From Microcaldota archaeon (GTDB lineage Archaea; Micrarchaeota; Micrarchaeia; Micrarchaeales; CABMGC01), in assembly GCA_021792235.1 (NCBI GenBank), contig JAJYVC010000005.1:1-28544 (forward strand): 28,544 bases of DNA, in the 5' to 3' direction. Below, piece after piece: positions 6,833-14,801 of this stretch. Each line of letters begins with the position of its first letter. Position 1 is the first letter of the stretch. Under the pieces are notes generated by a model. It did no database searches. It saw nothing but the letters and a program-made list of their open reading frames with translations, and had not been told where the DNA came from. The position numbers and the translations under genes were made by a program.

Positions 6833-7507
6833 CTAGGACTTTGACCATTTGTCTATCAATGCAACAGCCGCAAGCTTCGGATCCGGAGCTGCCAAAACCG
6901 ACGATATTACTGCGATTCCGTCAGCACCAAGCTTCTTTATCATGTGCACATGCTCATACTTTATGCCCCCTATGGCATATATGGGCAGTGAAACTGCTCC
7001 CCTTATACGTTCGAACTCGCCGAAGGAGACGGGCTTAGCATCAGTTTTCGTATCCGTAGCGAACATCGTCCCAACACCAAGATAGTCTGCACCGTCTTTC
7101 TGCGCCTTCAATGCCTCTTCAATATTCGTAGCAGACACTCCTATTATGCCCTTAAACTTCTTTTTGGCCTCGGTGAGCTGTATGTCCTCTTGGCCTATGT
7201 GGAGACCGTCCGCTTTTGACGAAATTGCAATGTCCACATGGTCGTTGACTATGAACAATGCGCCATAAGAACTGCACAACTTCTTAATGGCTATGGCTTC
7301 CTCCAGGTCCGGAGATACCTTCTCTCTATATTGTATAATTCTTATTCCTGCATCAAGGAATATCTTTGCGCTTTCAAGGTGCGTCTGGCCAAAACCTTCG
7401 GACGTTATGCCATATATGCCTTTGGGTAGCACTTTTACAGAGTGCATCACGTCCTTAAGGTCGCGTATGTGCTCCCTTCCCCCTTTTCCTGCCTTTAATC
7501 TGTCCAT
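6833..7507 (-). CDS. thiE: Thiamine-phosphate synthase ThiE
   Basis: ThiE joins HMP diphosphate and thiazole phosphate to make thiamine monophosphate. The TIM-barrel protein shows the family's motifs in order: IQYREK, FIVNDHVDIA with ADGLHIGQED, GVSATNIEEA, DYLGVGTMF followed by T-x-TK-x-DAKPV, and PIYAIGGI. The frame extends to 7558, but I prefer the ATG at 7507 (224 residues): TATATAAG at 7530-7537 places transcription start at about 7508, making a leaderless message. An ATG at 7525 is the alternative. The gene follows thiL on the same strand; its own TATA lies within the 60-nt gap after thiL, so it can be transcribed independently. Confidence 0.95.
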   Translation of the reverse strand: MDRLKAGKGGREHIRDLKDVMHSVKVLPKGIYGITSEGFGQTHLESAKIFLDAGIRIIQYREKVSPDLEEAIAIKKLCSSYGALFIVNDHVDIAISSKADGLHIGQEDIQLTEAKKKFKGIIGVSATNIEEALKAQKDGADYLGVGTMFATDTKTDAKPVSFGEFERIRGAVSLPIYAIGGIKYEHVHMIKKLGADGIAVISSVLAAPDPKLAAVALIDKWSKS

Positions 7508-7529
7508 GAAATCAAAAATCCTCATAGTG

Positions 7530-7537
7530 CTTATATA
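7530..7537 (-). promoter_or_regulatory. TATA box for leaderless thiE
   Basis: TATATAAG on the minus strand, centred about 26 nt before the ATG at 7507. It decides the start choice for thiE, since a start at 7558 would lie upstream of the promoter. Confidence 0.55.
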
Positions 7538-7566
7538 CCATTGCGAAATGTACGTCATTATGCGAA

Positions 7567-8517
7567 TCAGTCGCTTATGAAGTGCTCATATCCTCGTTTT
7601 CTGATATATATCCTTTTCGAACCACTCACAAGAACATTTCTGCGCCCCTTGAGCGTTCCTATTCTGGTTATTTTTATGTTCTTTGCGGCGGCCTTCCTTT
7701 TTAAACCGTCAAGCACCTTCTCATCGACTGAAAACATTAGCTGGTAATCTCCTCCAAAATTCAAGCACATCTGCTCAATGCTTATTCCCTGTCTTTTGTT
7801 GACCACGCGTGCTTCTTCTGACACAGGTATTGAAGCATAGTCTATCTCAAATCCTACCCCAAGAGACCTATTGAGCTGGTATACTGAAGAGTATACTCCA
7901 TCAGACAGGTCTGTGGCCGCTCTAATTCCATTCGCTGAAAGAAACATGCCTTCCCTGATTTTTGGTTCAACATCCAGGAGCATAGCCGCACCTTTTTGAG
8001 GGCTCATTCTAAGATAGTAGTATCCTGCCGCATTCCTTCCGAGCTCGCCGGTAACGCATAATGCCTCTCCTTCCTTCATATTTAACTTACACATCATTCT
8101 AGATCTTTCAACTTCGCCTATAGCTATGCCTGTCAATGCAAATTCCCTGCCTTTCTTTAGATCCCCTCCTATTACCTTTGCGCCATAGCTGTCAAGGCAT
8201 CTTCTCACACCTTTTTCGAATGCTATCAGGTACTTTGTATCAAATCCCGCAGGAATTATAATGGAAGACATGAAGTACAAAGGCCGTCCGCCCATTGCTG
8301 CGATGTCACTGAGGTTTATTGCTGCAAAAAAATATCCTGCATCTTCAGGTTTCGCGCCATTAGGTATATGTGTGCTCTGCGTTATCGAATCATTTGTTAT
8401 GAGAACTCTCCTTCTGCCTAAGTCAAAGAATGCAGAATCACTCTCAGCCCATGCATAATCGTAGGCTCTCCTAACTACATCTATGAGTCTCCTTTCGCCT
8501 AGCTTCCAAGCCTCCAT
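7567..8517 (-). CDS. thiL: Thiamine-monophosphate kinase ThiL
   Basis: ThiL phosphorylates thiamine monophosphate to the active cofactor thiamine diphosphate. The 316-residue protein has the AIR-synthase/ThiL fold: ELGERRLI-like start (LGERRLIDVV), SDSAFF followed by LITND, AAINLSDIAAMGGRP, KVIGGDLKKG, VTGELGRNAAG, and ATDLSDGV in the C-terminal half. The second Asp of the usual DD-A pair near residue 26 reads Ser (SDSA), a mild departure in the metal-binding region. It lies directly upstream of thiE, forming a two-gene thiamine unit. The TATA box at 8545-8556 is shared with divergent tRNA-Thr and gives a leaderless or nearly leaderless transcript. thiC, thiD and thiazole-synthase genes are not in this window. 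Confidence 0.95.
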   Translation of the reverse strand: MEAWKLGERRLIDVVRRAYDYAWAESDSAFFDLGRRRVLITNDSITQSTHIPNGAKPEDAGYFFAAINLSDIAAMGGRPLYFMSSIIIPAGFDTKYLIAFEKGVRRCLDSYGAKVIGGDLKKGREFALTGIAIGEVERSRMMCKLNMKEGEALCVTGELGRNAAGYYYLRMSPQKGAAMLLDVEPKIREGMFLSANGIRAATDLSDGVYSSVYQLNRSLGVGFEIDYASIPVSEEARVVNKRQGISIEQMCLNFGGDYQLMFSVDEKVLDGLKRKAAAKNIKITRIGTLKGRRNVLVSGSKRIYIRKRGYEHFISD

Positions 8518-8544
8518 AGCAGCCTCATATGAATACGCGCTTGA

Positions 8545-8556
8545 ATTTATATATTA
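8545..8556. promoter_or_regulatory. Shared bidirectional TATA element (thiL / tRNA-Thr)
   Basis: The near-symmetrical ATTTATATATTA lies 28 nt before tRNA-Thr on the plus strand and about 33 nt before the thiL ATG on the minus strand. Both distances fit archaeal initiation, so one element may serve both genes. Confidence 0.5.
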
Positions 8557-8577
8557 CTGCGCAGAATCTTCTATTAT

Positions 8578-8649
8578 GCCTCTGTAGCTCAGTGGTAGAG
8601 CGCGTCCTTGGTAAGGACGAGGCCGCGAGTTCAATCCTCGCCGGAGGCT
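8578..8649 (+). tRNA. tRNA-Thr(GGU)
   Basis: A complete 72-nt cloverleaf: acceptor GCCTCTG with CGGAGGC (one T-G pair), D arm GCTC...GAGC, anticodon arm CGTCC-TTGGTAA-GGACG with anticodon GGT, T arm GCGAG-TTCAATC-CTCGC, and discriminator T at 8649. No intron and no encoded CCA. Confidence 0.96.
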
Positions 8650-8703
8650 TCAGGGCTTAACAGCATAATACTTATTAACTTATTACAAGAACGTATAGGT
8701 ATA

Positions 8704-8973
8704 GATACTGTAAAATTCAACGTGCAAAGCAGCGATGCTGCTTCAAAGGCCGAATTGTTCGTCAGGATAGCCCATAATAAGCAGCATAGTGCTCTTCATA
8801 TTCGAAATCATAGCGGCTATATACTTTGTAGTAGAAGGTCTCGTGATATTTATCGCCGGAAAGAGGCAGGCAGGAACCAACAGCATAATAAAGAAGTTCG
8901 TGATCTATGTTATAGAGTTTACAGCTACATACTCATGCTTACAGAGACCAGGAGCTTAATAGTTCCTGAATGA
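8704..8973 (+). pseudogene. Frame-disrupted small membrane protein (DUF4389-like)
   Basis: No single frame codes here, but a protein emerges by switching frames twice. The first frame gives VKFNVQSSDAASKAELFVRI. The +1 frame from 8771 gives a hydrophobic stretch, SSIVLFIFEIIAAIYFVVEG, then LVIFIAGKR and KKFVIYVI. The first frame then returns with YSYILMLTETR and ends IVPE at 8973. This order (N-terminal strand, membrane helix, GKR turn, second helix, LT-x-x ending in P-E) resembles DUF4389 proteins. One insertion near 8770 and one deletion near 8915-8925 would restore it. There is no clear start codon. Either a decayed gene or two read errors could explain it. The rest of 8650-9100 shows no gene. 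Confidence 0.4.
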
Positions 8974-9103
8974 GCCCTTTATTTATTCTGAGATCTTCCT
9001 TCGTCTTGGCCCATCTGTGCGTGCCATATCAACAAAACTATCTATTAATATGCAAAATTGCAAATGCTTTTATATATCTAGCTATAAGAGGAGAATGATC
9101 CAT

Positions 9104-9445
9104 ATGCCCGAACCAAGGCAAAGGCCCGGACTTCAGAAATCAACTGCTGAAAAAATAAGCGCTACTCTTGGCAAGACATTCACAATAATACTGAATGCAG
9201 ATGCACATAGTAGCAAGGAATGGCGTTCTGTGTTCAGTTCAGATGACTTCATGCCCAAAGGGTGCGATGTCTTTCCCAAAAGAGATGATTACGGCAACGA
9301 AGTGAAAATGCAGGTATTCTGGTTCTCTCCTGTGTCAGAGGGCAGTTTCAGCATAAGAATGGAACATGTAGCAGATGGCAAGCAGCCTACAGAAGTGAAG
9401 ACGTTCGAAGTTATGGTGTCAAGGCCGCAAGAAGCCTCATCCTGA
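9104..9445 (+). CDS. Small soluble protein, possibly chagasin-like (I42) protease inhibitor fold
   Basis: The frame starts at 9017, but TATATAT at about 9070-9077 and GAGGAG at 9087-9092 favour ATG 9104 (113 residues, MPEPRQRPG...). ATG 9095 is the alternative. The body is all beta: TFTIILNADAHSSKEW, then VFSSDDF, KMQVFWFSPVSEGSFSIRM and KTFEVMVS. This strand order, with an Asn-containing first loop followed by Trp and an F-x-F-x-P then G-x-F-x-I hairpin, resembles chagasin-family cysteine-protease inhibitors, but the GxGG and RPW loops are not evident, so inhibition is unproven. There is no signal peptide. Its end overlaps the convergent lysS end by 9 nt. Confidence 0.65.
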   Translation: MPEPRQRPGLQKSTAEKISATLGKTFTIILNADAHSSKEWRSVFSSDDFMPKGCDVFPKRDDYGNEVKMQVFWFSPVSEGSFSIRMEHVADGKQPTEVKTFEVMVSRPQEASS

Positions 9446-10984
9446 AGCAAAATCCAGCATCTCCTTTGTTCTGTCTATGCCTATAGATACTATAAGTTTT
9501 CCCATCCTAGGTCCCTTCTCTTTGCCTATAAGTGCAGTATATATTGATGAGAAGAGTGTATTAGGGTCGATTCCAATGCCTTTTGCAGTCTCATAAACGA
9601 GATTATGCACCTCAAGCTCAGTCATCCCTTGCCTAAGCCTCGAGGCAAAATCTCTCACAGCTTCCTTATTTGACTCTATCCTGGTATTCTTTATAGAGAA
9701 ATCGTATCTGTCAGGAGCAAATCCCTTTGCAAGCCAATGCTCTATGTACTTGGAGAGATATTCAGTGCCTTCAGGATCGCCAAGCATTTTGCCTACCCTA
9801 TCCCAGTCCCTAGTTATCTGGTAATTGAGCAGCATGTCCACGAAAGATGATTTCCATGGGAGTGATCTTACGGCAACCCTGAATGCCAGCATCTTCTTCT
9901 CATCAGCCCTGTTTTCCGGAGCCTTCAATGCGGCTATCCTCTCAAGGTCATTATACAGCACTATGAGCTTGTCCCCGGTAAGGTCTATGTTCTTGTCCTT
10001 CTGCACGTCTGGCTCTATGAGCGCATATTTCAGCATCTCCGGCGGTATAAGTCTGCTCAACTCCAATGCGCTCATTCCTATCCCCTTGGACTTGGACGGC
10101 TTCTGGCCATTTATGAAAATGAAGCCGTACTTGAACAATATCGGAGGCTCCCTGCCAAGTATTTCTCTGTGTATTGCCATTGAAGTATCTGCGCTTCCGC
10201 CTCTTGTCATATGATCTATGCCGCTTCCTTCTATGCTAGAGCTGAATAATGCCTGCTCCGAGGGCCAGTGAAGCCTCCATTGGAGCTTGTATTTATGATC
10301 CGAAAGCTTTGCCCTCCCTACGTATGTGCATCCTCTCGTGTACTTCACATCCCTGTCGCATGCATATTCATATTCTGTATCATTATGCCAAGTTACTCTC
10401 GTAGTCGCAACCTTGCCGCATTTCTGGCATATCGGCATTATCGGGCTCCAATCCTTAAGTGCAGATATCTCCTTCAGCGATGTCCTGGCGACAACCTCCT
10501 TAACCAGGTCTTCTCTCTTTAAATACAAGGTAGCGTACTTGTCGAATTTCCCCTCGCCGTAGAGCTCGTCAGCACTTATTACATTTATGTCCACACTGAG
10601 CCATTCCATCAGATCCTTCGCCATAGAGAGATAATGATCACCGAATGATTTATGGCAATTTTCAGGATCCTTTACTGCCGAAAGAGGCTTCCCGAGGTCT
10701 GGCGTAAGAATATCAGAATACTTCTGCATCTCTACAGGTATGCCGTCAAACGCATCCATTATGTTTCCTATGAAACTGAATTCTGCATCCAGGCCATTCT
10801 CCTTGAGAATCGCGGATAGCACATACGGATATAGGAATTCGCACACTGTGCCAAGATGGGCCGGACCACTAGTAGTCATCTCTGCAGTTATTGAATACGG
10901 GGATTTCTTCTCGCCAGTAAGCCTGTCAATAAGTATCTCTGTCCAGTGCTTGCCTCTCATCTCCTCTTTTGATTTTTTTTCCAT
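9437..10984 (-). CDS. lysS: Lysyl-tRNA synthetase, class I
   Basis: This enzyme charges tRNA-Lys. It is the archaeal class I type: from ATG 10984 the HIGH-type motif is PAHLG at residues 41-45, the KMSKS-type loop is KPSKSKG at 295-301, and a zinc-binding insert has cysteines at about 186, 189, 209 and 219. The C-terminal 160 residues are the helical anticodon-binding region. Length is about 515 residues, normal for the family. The frame reaches a TTG at 11002, but a TATA-like CAATAAAT at 11007-11014 lies 26 nt before ATG 10984, so I take the ATG as a leaderless start. That promoter overlaps the stop codon of the upstream surface-protein gene. tRNA-Lys lies one gene further upstream on the same strand. 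Confidence 0.97.
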   Translation of the reverse strand: MEKKSKEEMRGKHWTEILIDRLTGEKKSPYSITAEMTTSGPAHLGTVCEFLYPYVLSAILKENGLDAEFSFIGNIMDAFDGIPVEMQKYSDILTPDLGKPLSAVKDPENCHKSFGDHYLSMAKDLMEWLSVDINVISADELYGEGKFDKYATLYLKREDLVKEVVARTSLKEISALKDWSPIMPICQKCGKVATTRVTWHNDTEYEYACDRDVKYTRGCTYVGRAKLSDHKYKLQWRLHWPSEQALFSSSIEGSGIDHMTRGGSADTSMAIHREILGREPPILFKYGFIFINGQKPSKSKGIGMSALELSRLIPPEMLKYALIEPDVQKDKNIDLTGDKLIVLYNDLERIAALKAPENRADEKKMLAFRVAVRSLPWKSSFVDMLLNYQITRDWDRVGKMLGDPEGTEYLSKYIEHWLAKGFAPDRYDFSIKNTRIESNKEAVRDFASRLRQGMTELEVHNLVYETAKGIGIDPNTLFSSIYTALIGKEKGPRMGKLIVSIGIDRTKEMLDFASG

Positions 10985-11008
10985 ACGCCCAACTACCAGC
11001 AACTGGAT

Positions 11009-12229
11009 TTATTGAAGCTTTCCGAAAGTGGCCACGGGGAATTGCATGCCTGGTGGATAGTCTCTTTGCCTTATCCAGTATATCGGTCCAAGGGTCGTCG
11101 AGCCGCCCTGATTCTCGATCCCTATTGTCTGCGGGAGAACTAGCGCATTGAATGACAGGTTTATTCTTTCTGCATAGTTGACCGTGGCCGAAGCGTTATT
11201 GGGTTCAAGGCTTGGAACAAAGATCGAGTATATTTCGGGCTTGCCGAATTTAAGCCCCTGAGCATACTTTGCCTGGCAGTAGCTGTCTATCGTTTGCAGG
11301 CCGCTGTATCCCGGCCCATAGAAAGATCCTATGTCTATCAGGTTGCATGCATTATTCGAAGAGGCAGGAACAAGGCCTATGTCCTGGTAATGCGGCTGCG
11401 TCGAGTTGCTCAGAGTGCCGTAGAAGTCCACTACGCCCCTTCCGAACGTCTGCAGTGAAAGCAGGGCGCTGTATCCGTTGTTCTGCTTGGACGTCGAAGG
11501 TCCTATCAACAGTCCGTCATCGATTGTTATTGGATTTGATGAAAAAGAAGAGTAATCGGTCCACAGATTCCTGTTTAGTGTTCTCCCGGAGAAGTTGTCA
11601 TAGAAGTTGAATACGTGTCCCCCGTTGTCATACTCGGCGTATACTGGACTGAGCTGCGGGGCTTCACCTGTAGGCCCATTGCGCGACATCACTCCGAAGT
11701 CCATGAAATCCATGTACACTACTGTAGAATTATGTGCCGTAATCCCGGAAGGTAACTTAAGCCACACTACGGTGGCGCTTGAAGATGATGTTGCATTGCT
11801 CTCCACCCACGCTTCCACCACTGTTCCAGATCCTTCAGGGCCCGTAGTGAACTCCACATTGCTCCAATCTGGGTTCATATATTTACTGTATTTAGAACTG
11901 TTTACAATTATCATGTCCTGGAATCCAGAAGGAAGTGATTCCGACTGCATGTTCGTTATTGTTATTGGAATAGAATAGATCGGCGTCGTCCTTATTGTTG
12001 TCGTGCTTCCTTGCGTTGTCATGGCAGTTGCAGGGGTGTTTGAAGGTAAAGTATTATGCGTCACTGCGTTAGAACTTGTCGAATTCGAAGCTACTGGATT
12101 AGATAGGCTGTTCGATGCCGGACCGCGCATGAATGCCGGCTTGTTGTTGAACAGGAATATGTATGCAAGGGCCACTATTATGAAAAGTGCAATAATTATT
12201 ATTCCCCCAAGCTTGCTACCATTCGCCAT
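11009..12229 (-). CDS. Membrane-anchored surface protein with DUF2341 and LamG-like regions
   Basis: This 406-residue protein has a single N-terminal membrane helix at about residues 8-27 with little before it, so the rest should be outside the cell. Residues 35-80 are a Ser/Thr/Asn-rich stalk, likely glycosylated. A DUF2341-like beta-sandwich follows: IPITITN, then DWSNVEFTTG, VVWLKLPSG and VYMDFMDFG at about 85-180. A second beta-rich domain begins with NFYDNFSGRTLNRNLW at about 210 and runs to the end, resembling the LamG-like concanavalin fold often paired with DUF2341. Such proteins bind or decorate surfaces; no enzyme motif is visible. CTTATAAAT at about 12284-12294 gives a leader of some 35 nt without a clear Shine-Dalgarno. 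Confidence 0.85.
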   Translation of the reverse strand: MANGSKLGGIIIIALFIIVALAYIFLFNNKPAFMRGPASNSLSNPVASNSTSSNAVTHNTLPSNTPATAMTTQGSTTTIRTTPIYSIPITITNMQSESLPSGFQDMIIVNSSKYSKYMNPDWSNVEFTTGPEGSGTVVEAWVESNATSSSSATVVWLKLPSGITAHNSTVVYMDFMDFGVMSRNGPTGEAPQLSPVYAEYDNGGHVFNFYDNFSGRTLNRNLWTDYSSFSSNPITIDDGLLIGPSTSKQNNGYSALLSLQTFGRGVVDFYGTLSNSTQPHYQDIGLVPASSNNACNLIDIGSFYGPGYSGLQTIDSYCQAKYAQGLKFGKPEIYSIFVPSLEPNNASATVNYAERINLSFNALVLPQTIGIENQGGSTTLGPIYWIRQRDYPPGMQFPVATFGKLQ

Positions 12230-12308
12230 CTCATAACCCGTTCAAATCCAGACGCTTCCCGAACAGACTAAACTAGAAGCCGAAATTTATAAGCTTTGTG
12301 CGCATCAT

Positions 12309-12383
12309 CGGGCCTGGAGGGATTTGAACCCCCGACTTAAAGGTTAAAAGCCTTCCACTCTAGCCAAACTGAGTTACAGGCCC
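12309..12383 (-). tRNA. tRNA-Lys(UUU)
   Basis: A 75-nt cloverleaf on the minus strand: acceptor GGGCCTG with CAGGCCC, D arm ACTC...GAGT, anticodon arm GAAGG-CTTTTAA-CCTTT with anticodon TTT, T arm with GGTTCAAATCC, and discriminator G. No insertion. The TATA element at 12411-12419 lies about 30 nt upstream. Confidence 0.95.
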
Positions 12384-12410
12384 GCAGCAGATATGACATA
12401 CCATGCCAGA

Positions 12411-12419
12411 TTTATTAAT
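12411..12419. promoter_or_regulatory. Shared TATA element (tRNA-Lys / alpha-beta hydrolase)
   Basis: TTTATTAAT lies 28 nt before ATG 12444 on the plus strand and, read as ATTAATAAA on the minus strand, about 32 nt before the tRNA-Lys 5' end. Both spacings fit archaeal start-site selection. Confidence 0.5.
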
Positions 12420-12443
12420 GCTTTATGCAAAGCTATACTGTTT

Positions 12444-13319
12444 ATGGAAAACTCGCCGCTTGGAAGCAAAAGCAGTATAGTGACATTCCTGGCCTCTGAC
12501 GGACTAAAGCTCAGCGGCATCCTTTCATCAAGTCCAAGAAGCGGCAGATTATGCCTGATATTCATCCATGGCCTGAATGGCAGCGCCTTCTCCCACTTAG
12601 CACTTCACCTGGCAAGTCACACGGCGAGTGGCACATCTGTATTCTCAATTAACAGTCGCGGCCACGATATTGTGTCGGGATTCTCAAAGCGCACTGGCAA
12701 ACTGTGGAAAAGGAAGAGGATAGGTGCCAGCCTCGAGAGGTTCGAGGATTCGGTTTTCGACATAAAGGGCGCGATAGCAGCCCTTTCTGGCCTAGGTTTC
12801 AGGCGCTTCATACTGTGCGGGCATAGCACCGGGTGCCAGAAGGCCCTCAACTATCAGTACAAGACAAAGGACCGCAGAGTTAAGGGCCTCGTGCTTCTTG
12901 CTCCAACAGATGACTACAATCTAGACGTCAAGCGACTAGGTAGGGATTATGGGCATGTATTATCCGAATGCAGGAAGATGATCAGGAAAGGTTGCAGGGA
13001 CATGCCTGCTCCAAAAGGCCAAGGTATGTCTGCACAGAGGCTGGACTCAATACTAAATCCAAGAAGAGTCGAAGGCAGGCTGTTCAACTACAATGGTGAA
13101 TTAAGGGAATTCAGATCCATAACGGTGCCAATTCTCGCAGTATTTGGCAGTAATGAGGAGTATGCTCTTAAGGCGCCTTCGGAGTATCTAAGGATACTAG
13201 AGGATGCTACCTCATCAGAAAAGTTCGCGTCGCTACTTATAGAAGGGGCAACACACTCATTTGATGGGAAAGAGAAGGAACTCATTGCAAATGTGATGGA
13301 GTGGGTCGCCGGCCTATAG
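12444..13319 (+). CDS. Alpha/beta hydrolase (DUF1749-like esterase)
   Basis: This is a soluble serine hydrolase. From ATG 12444 (291 residues) it shows the oxyanion-loop FIHGLNGS, a middle domain with NSRGHD, the nucleophile elbow GHSTG at about residue 134, VLLAPTDDY after it, a late strand ending in FGSNEEY that should carry the acidic residue, and GATHSF with the catalytic His. The order and the SRGHD/GHSTG pair resemble the DUF1749 group that includes fungal siderophore esterases. Substrate is unknown. The frame begins at 12393, but the TATA element at 12411-12419 lies inside that extension, so the start at 12444 is preferred and leaderless. Confidence 0.88.
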   Translation: MENSPLGSKSSIVTFLASDGLKLSGILSSSPRSGRLCLIFIHGLNGSAFSHLALHLASHTASGTSVFSINSRGHDIVSGFSKRTGKLWKRKRIGASLERFEDSVFDIKGAIAALSGLGFRRFILCGHSTGCQKALNYQYKTKDRRVKGLVLLAPTDDYNLDVKRLGRDYGHVLSECRKMIRKGCRDMPAPKGQGMSAQRLDSILNPRRVEGRLFNYNGELREFRSITVPILAVFGSNEEYALKAPSEYLRILEDATSSEKFASLLIEGATHSFDGKEKELIANVMEWVAGL

Positions 13320-13391
13320 CTGCGAAGCTGGCATATTCTGGTCGGCTGCAGGAGGATTAAATGTGGTAATGTAATGAGAATTCAACTGCTT

Positions 13392-14723
13392 TTAGTGTCC
13401 CAATTCTCTGTCGAATCGCTCCTTGTCGAAGTCGATCCCTAGCCTGCTGGAAATGTAAGCGGCATCAGATCTGGCTATGGCAAGAGACGATGATGCACCA
13501 GGCGAAGGCGAAATATCAAATACAGCATTGTCCTTCCGTATTCTCTCCTCTCCTATGTTCAACGTCATTTTCTTACGGTCCACTATCCGTGGACTTATTC
13601 CACCATAGCCTTTTGCAGGAGAGATATCTGAGTATTCTAGTGCAGGCACTATCTTCCTGACCTCATTATTTAGGAAAAGTTTCTTTCCGATCAGTGGCAT
13701 ATGGTATGACATGTGCCTGGATATGAGTCCAAATAGACCATACTTGCTGAGTATCTTCAGCGATACTGGCATTATTGCCGCACCAGAAGTCTTTACATAG
13801 TCAATTGGTTTTGGTCTGCCCTTTTCCAAGCCTATCGGCAGGTATATGACTGGTCCGAATCTGGTTATGGTGCTGTTGTTCATGTCCGGATCCCCATGTA
13901 CTGCAGCAAAAGGCATCTTCCCCAGCTGCACCCTGTATACCTTTCCATTAAGTACCCTTCTTGACTTGAAGAATCCGCCGCCGGTAGCTATTATTGATAG
14001 ATTATCTGCAAGTCCGAGCCGCTTCGCAAAAAGGAGGCTGTATGCTCCTGCAGCAAACACCGCTGCCTTGCATTCTATCTTCGCGCTTCCAGATCTTAGC
14101 ACATATTCATCTCCATCCTCCTCCACAGATCCTATCTCAGTATCAAACAATACGTCCACGCACGTTCCACGTCTCCTAGACGCATACTTCGACCTTCTTA
14201 TGAAGGAATCAGCAAGCTTGCCGTAGTCAACCATATATCCAGTATTGGATCTGTACACTTCGATTCTTTCGGCGGCCTTCCTGCCTCTTATCAAATTTGG
14301 TTCAATCTCTTTGACATAATCCAACCTCAACTTTTCAAGGCCTCCGTAGAGTCCGTGTGCAAAAGATCCGTACCATCGATCAGCATACTCTATCTCCTCC
14401 TCGCCAACCGCAAGGAGGAGCTTCTGGCATCTCCTTATGATCTTGCCGGCGTGAGCGCCAGTATTTTCGCAGTATCTAAGCACAAGCCTCGCAGCATCGT
14501 TGGTTCTCTTTGCCTTCGCTTCAGTGTAATTCGTTTCCACATCTCCGAAGTGCAGTGTCTGTGAGTTGCTCTTCCCGTCCGAATTAAGCTCGGCAGCCGC
14601 ACTACGCCTCTCAACTAGCACCAGCCTTTTTGCATCGGTATAATTGCTGAGTACGTACAGGATCGCCGTGCCTATAATGCCCCCGCCTACTATCGCAACA
14701 TCATATTTGTGCGTGCCTGCCAT
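13392..14723 (-). CDS. FAD-dependent oxidoreductase, probable malate:quinone oxidoreductase-like
   Basis: The 443-residue enzyme begins with a Rossmann FAD motif, VAIVGGGIIG (residues 10-18), followed by a VLVER strand end. NSQTLHFGDVETNYT (about 53-67), VDYGKLADSFIRR, AAVFAAGAYSLLFA, VIYLPIGLEKG and the late FDISPSPGASSSLAIA recall malate:quinone oxidoreductase and related L-2-hydroxyacid oxidases of the DAO superfamily. If Mqo, it would oxidise malate and pass electrons to membrane quinone. Flavoprotein identity is firm; the substrate is inference. No membrane helix is evident, as expected for a peripheral enzyme. It is transcribed divergently from a 2-hydroxyacid dehydrogenase, so both may handle hydroxyacids, though nothing in the sequence shows joint regulation. 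Confidence 0.85.
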   Translation of the reverse strand: MAGTHKYDVAIVGGGIIGTAILYVLSNYTDAKRLVLVERRSAAAELNSDGKSNSQTLHFGDVETNYTEAKAKRTNDAARLVLRYCENTGAHAGKIIRRCQKLLLAVGEEEIEYADRWYGSFAHGLYGGLEKLRLDYVKEIEPNLIRGRKAAERIEVYRSNTGYMVDYGKLADSFIRRSKYASRRRGTCVDVLFDTEIGSVEEDGDEYVLRSGSAKIECKAAVFAAGAYSLLFAKRLGLADNLSIIATGGGFFKSRRVLNGKVYRVQLGKMPFAAVHGDPDMNNSTITRFGPVIYLPIGLEKGRPKPIDYVKTSGAAIMPVSLKILSKYGLFGLISRHMSYHMPLIGKKLFLNNEVRKIVPALEYSDISPAKGYGGISPRIVDRKKMTLNIGEERIRKDNAVFDISPSPGASSSLAIARSDAAYISSRLGIDFDKERFDRELGH

Positions 14724-14801
14724 GAAGCTCTATGCCCGCTATAACTTTTACATATAGCTTTTTATCATTAATCACAAGTAAATGTATCAGGGCATGCGCA
14801 T

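Noticed and set aside
8608..8973. Single 121-codon frame starting inside tRNA-Thr
   Set aside because: It begins in the tRNA and its middle is low-quality; the frame-switched reading explains the region better.
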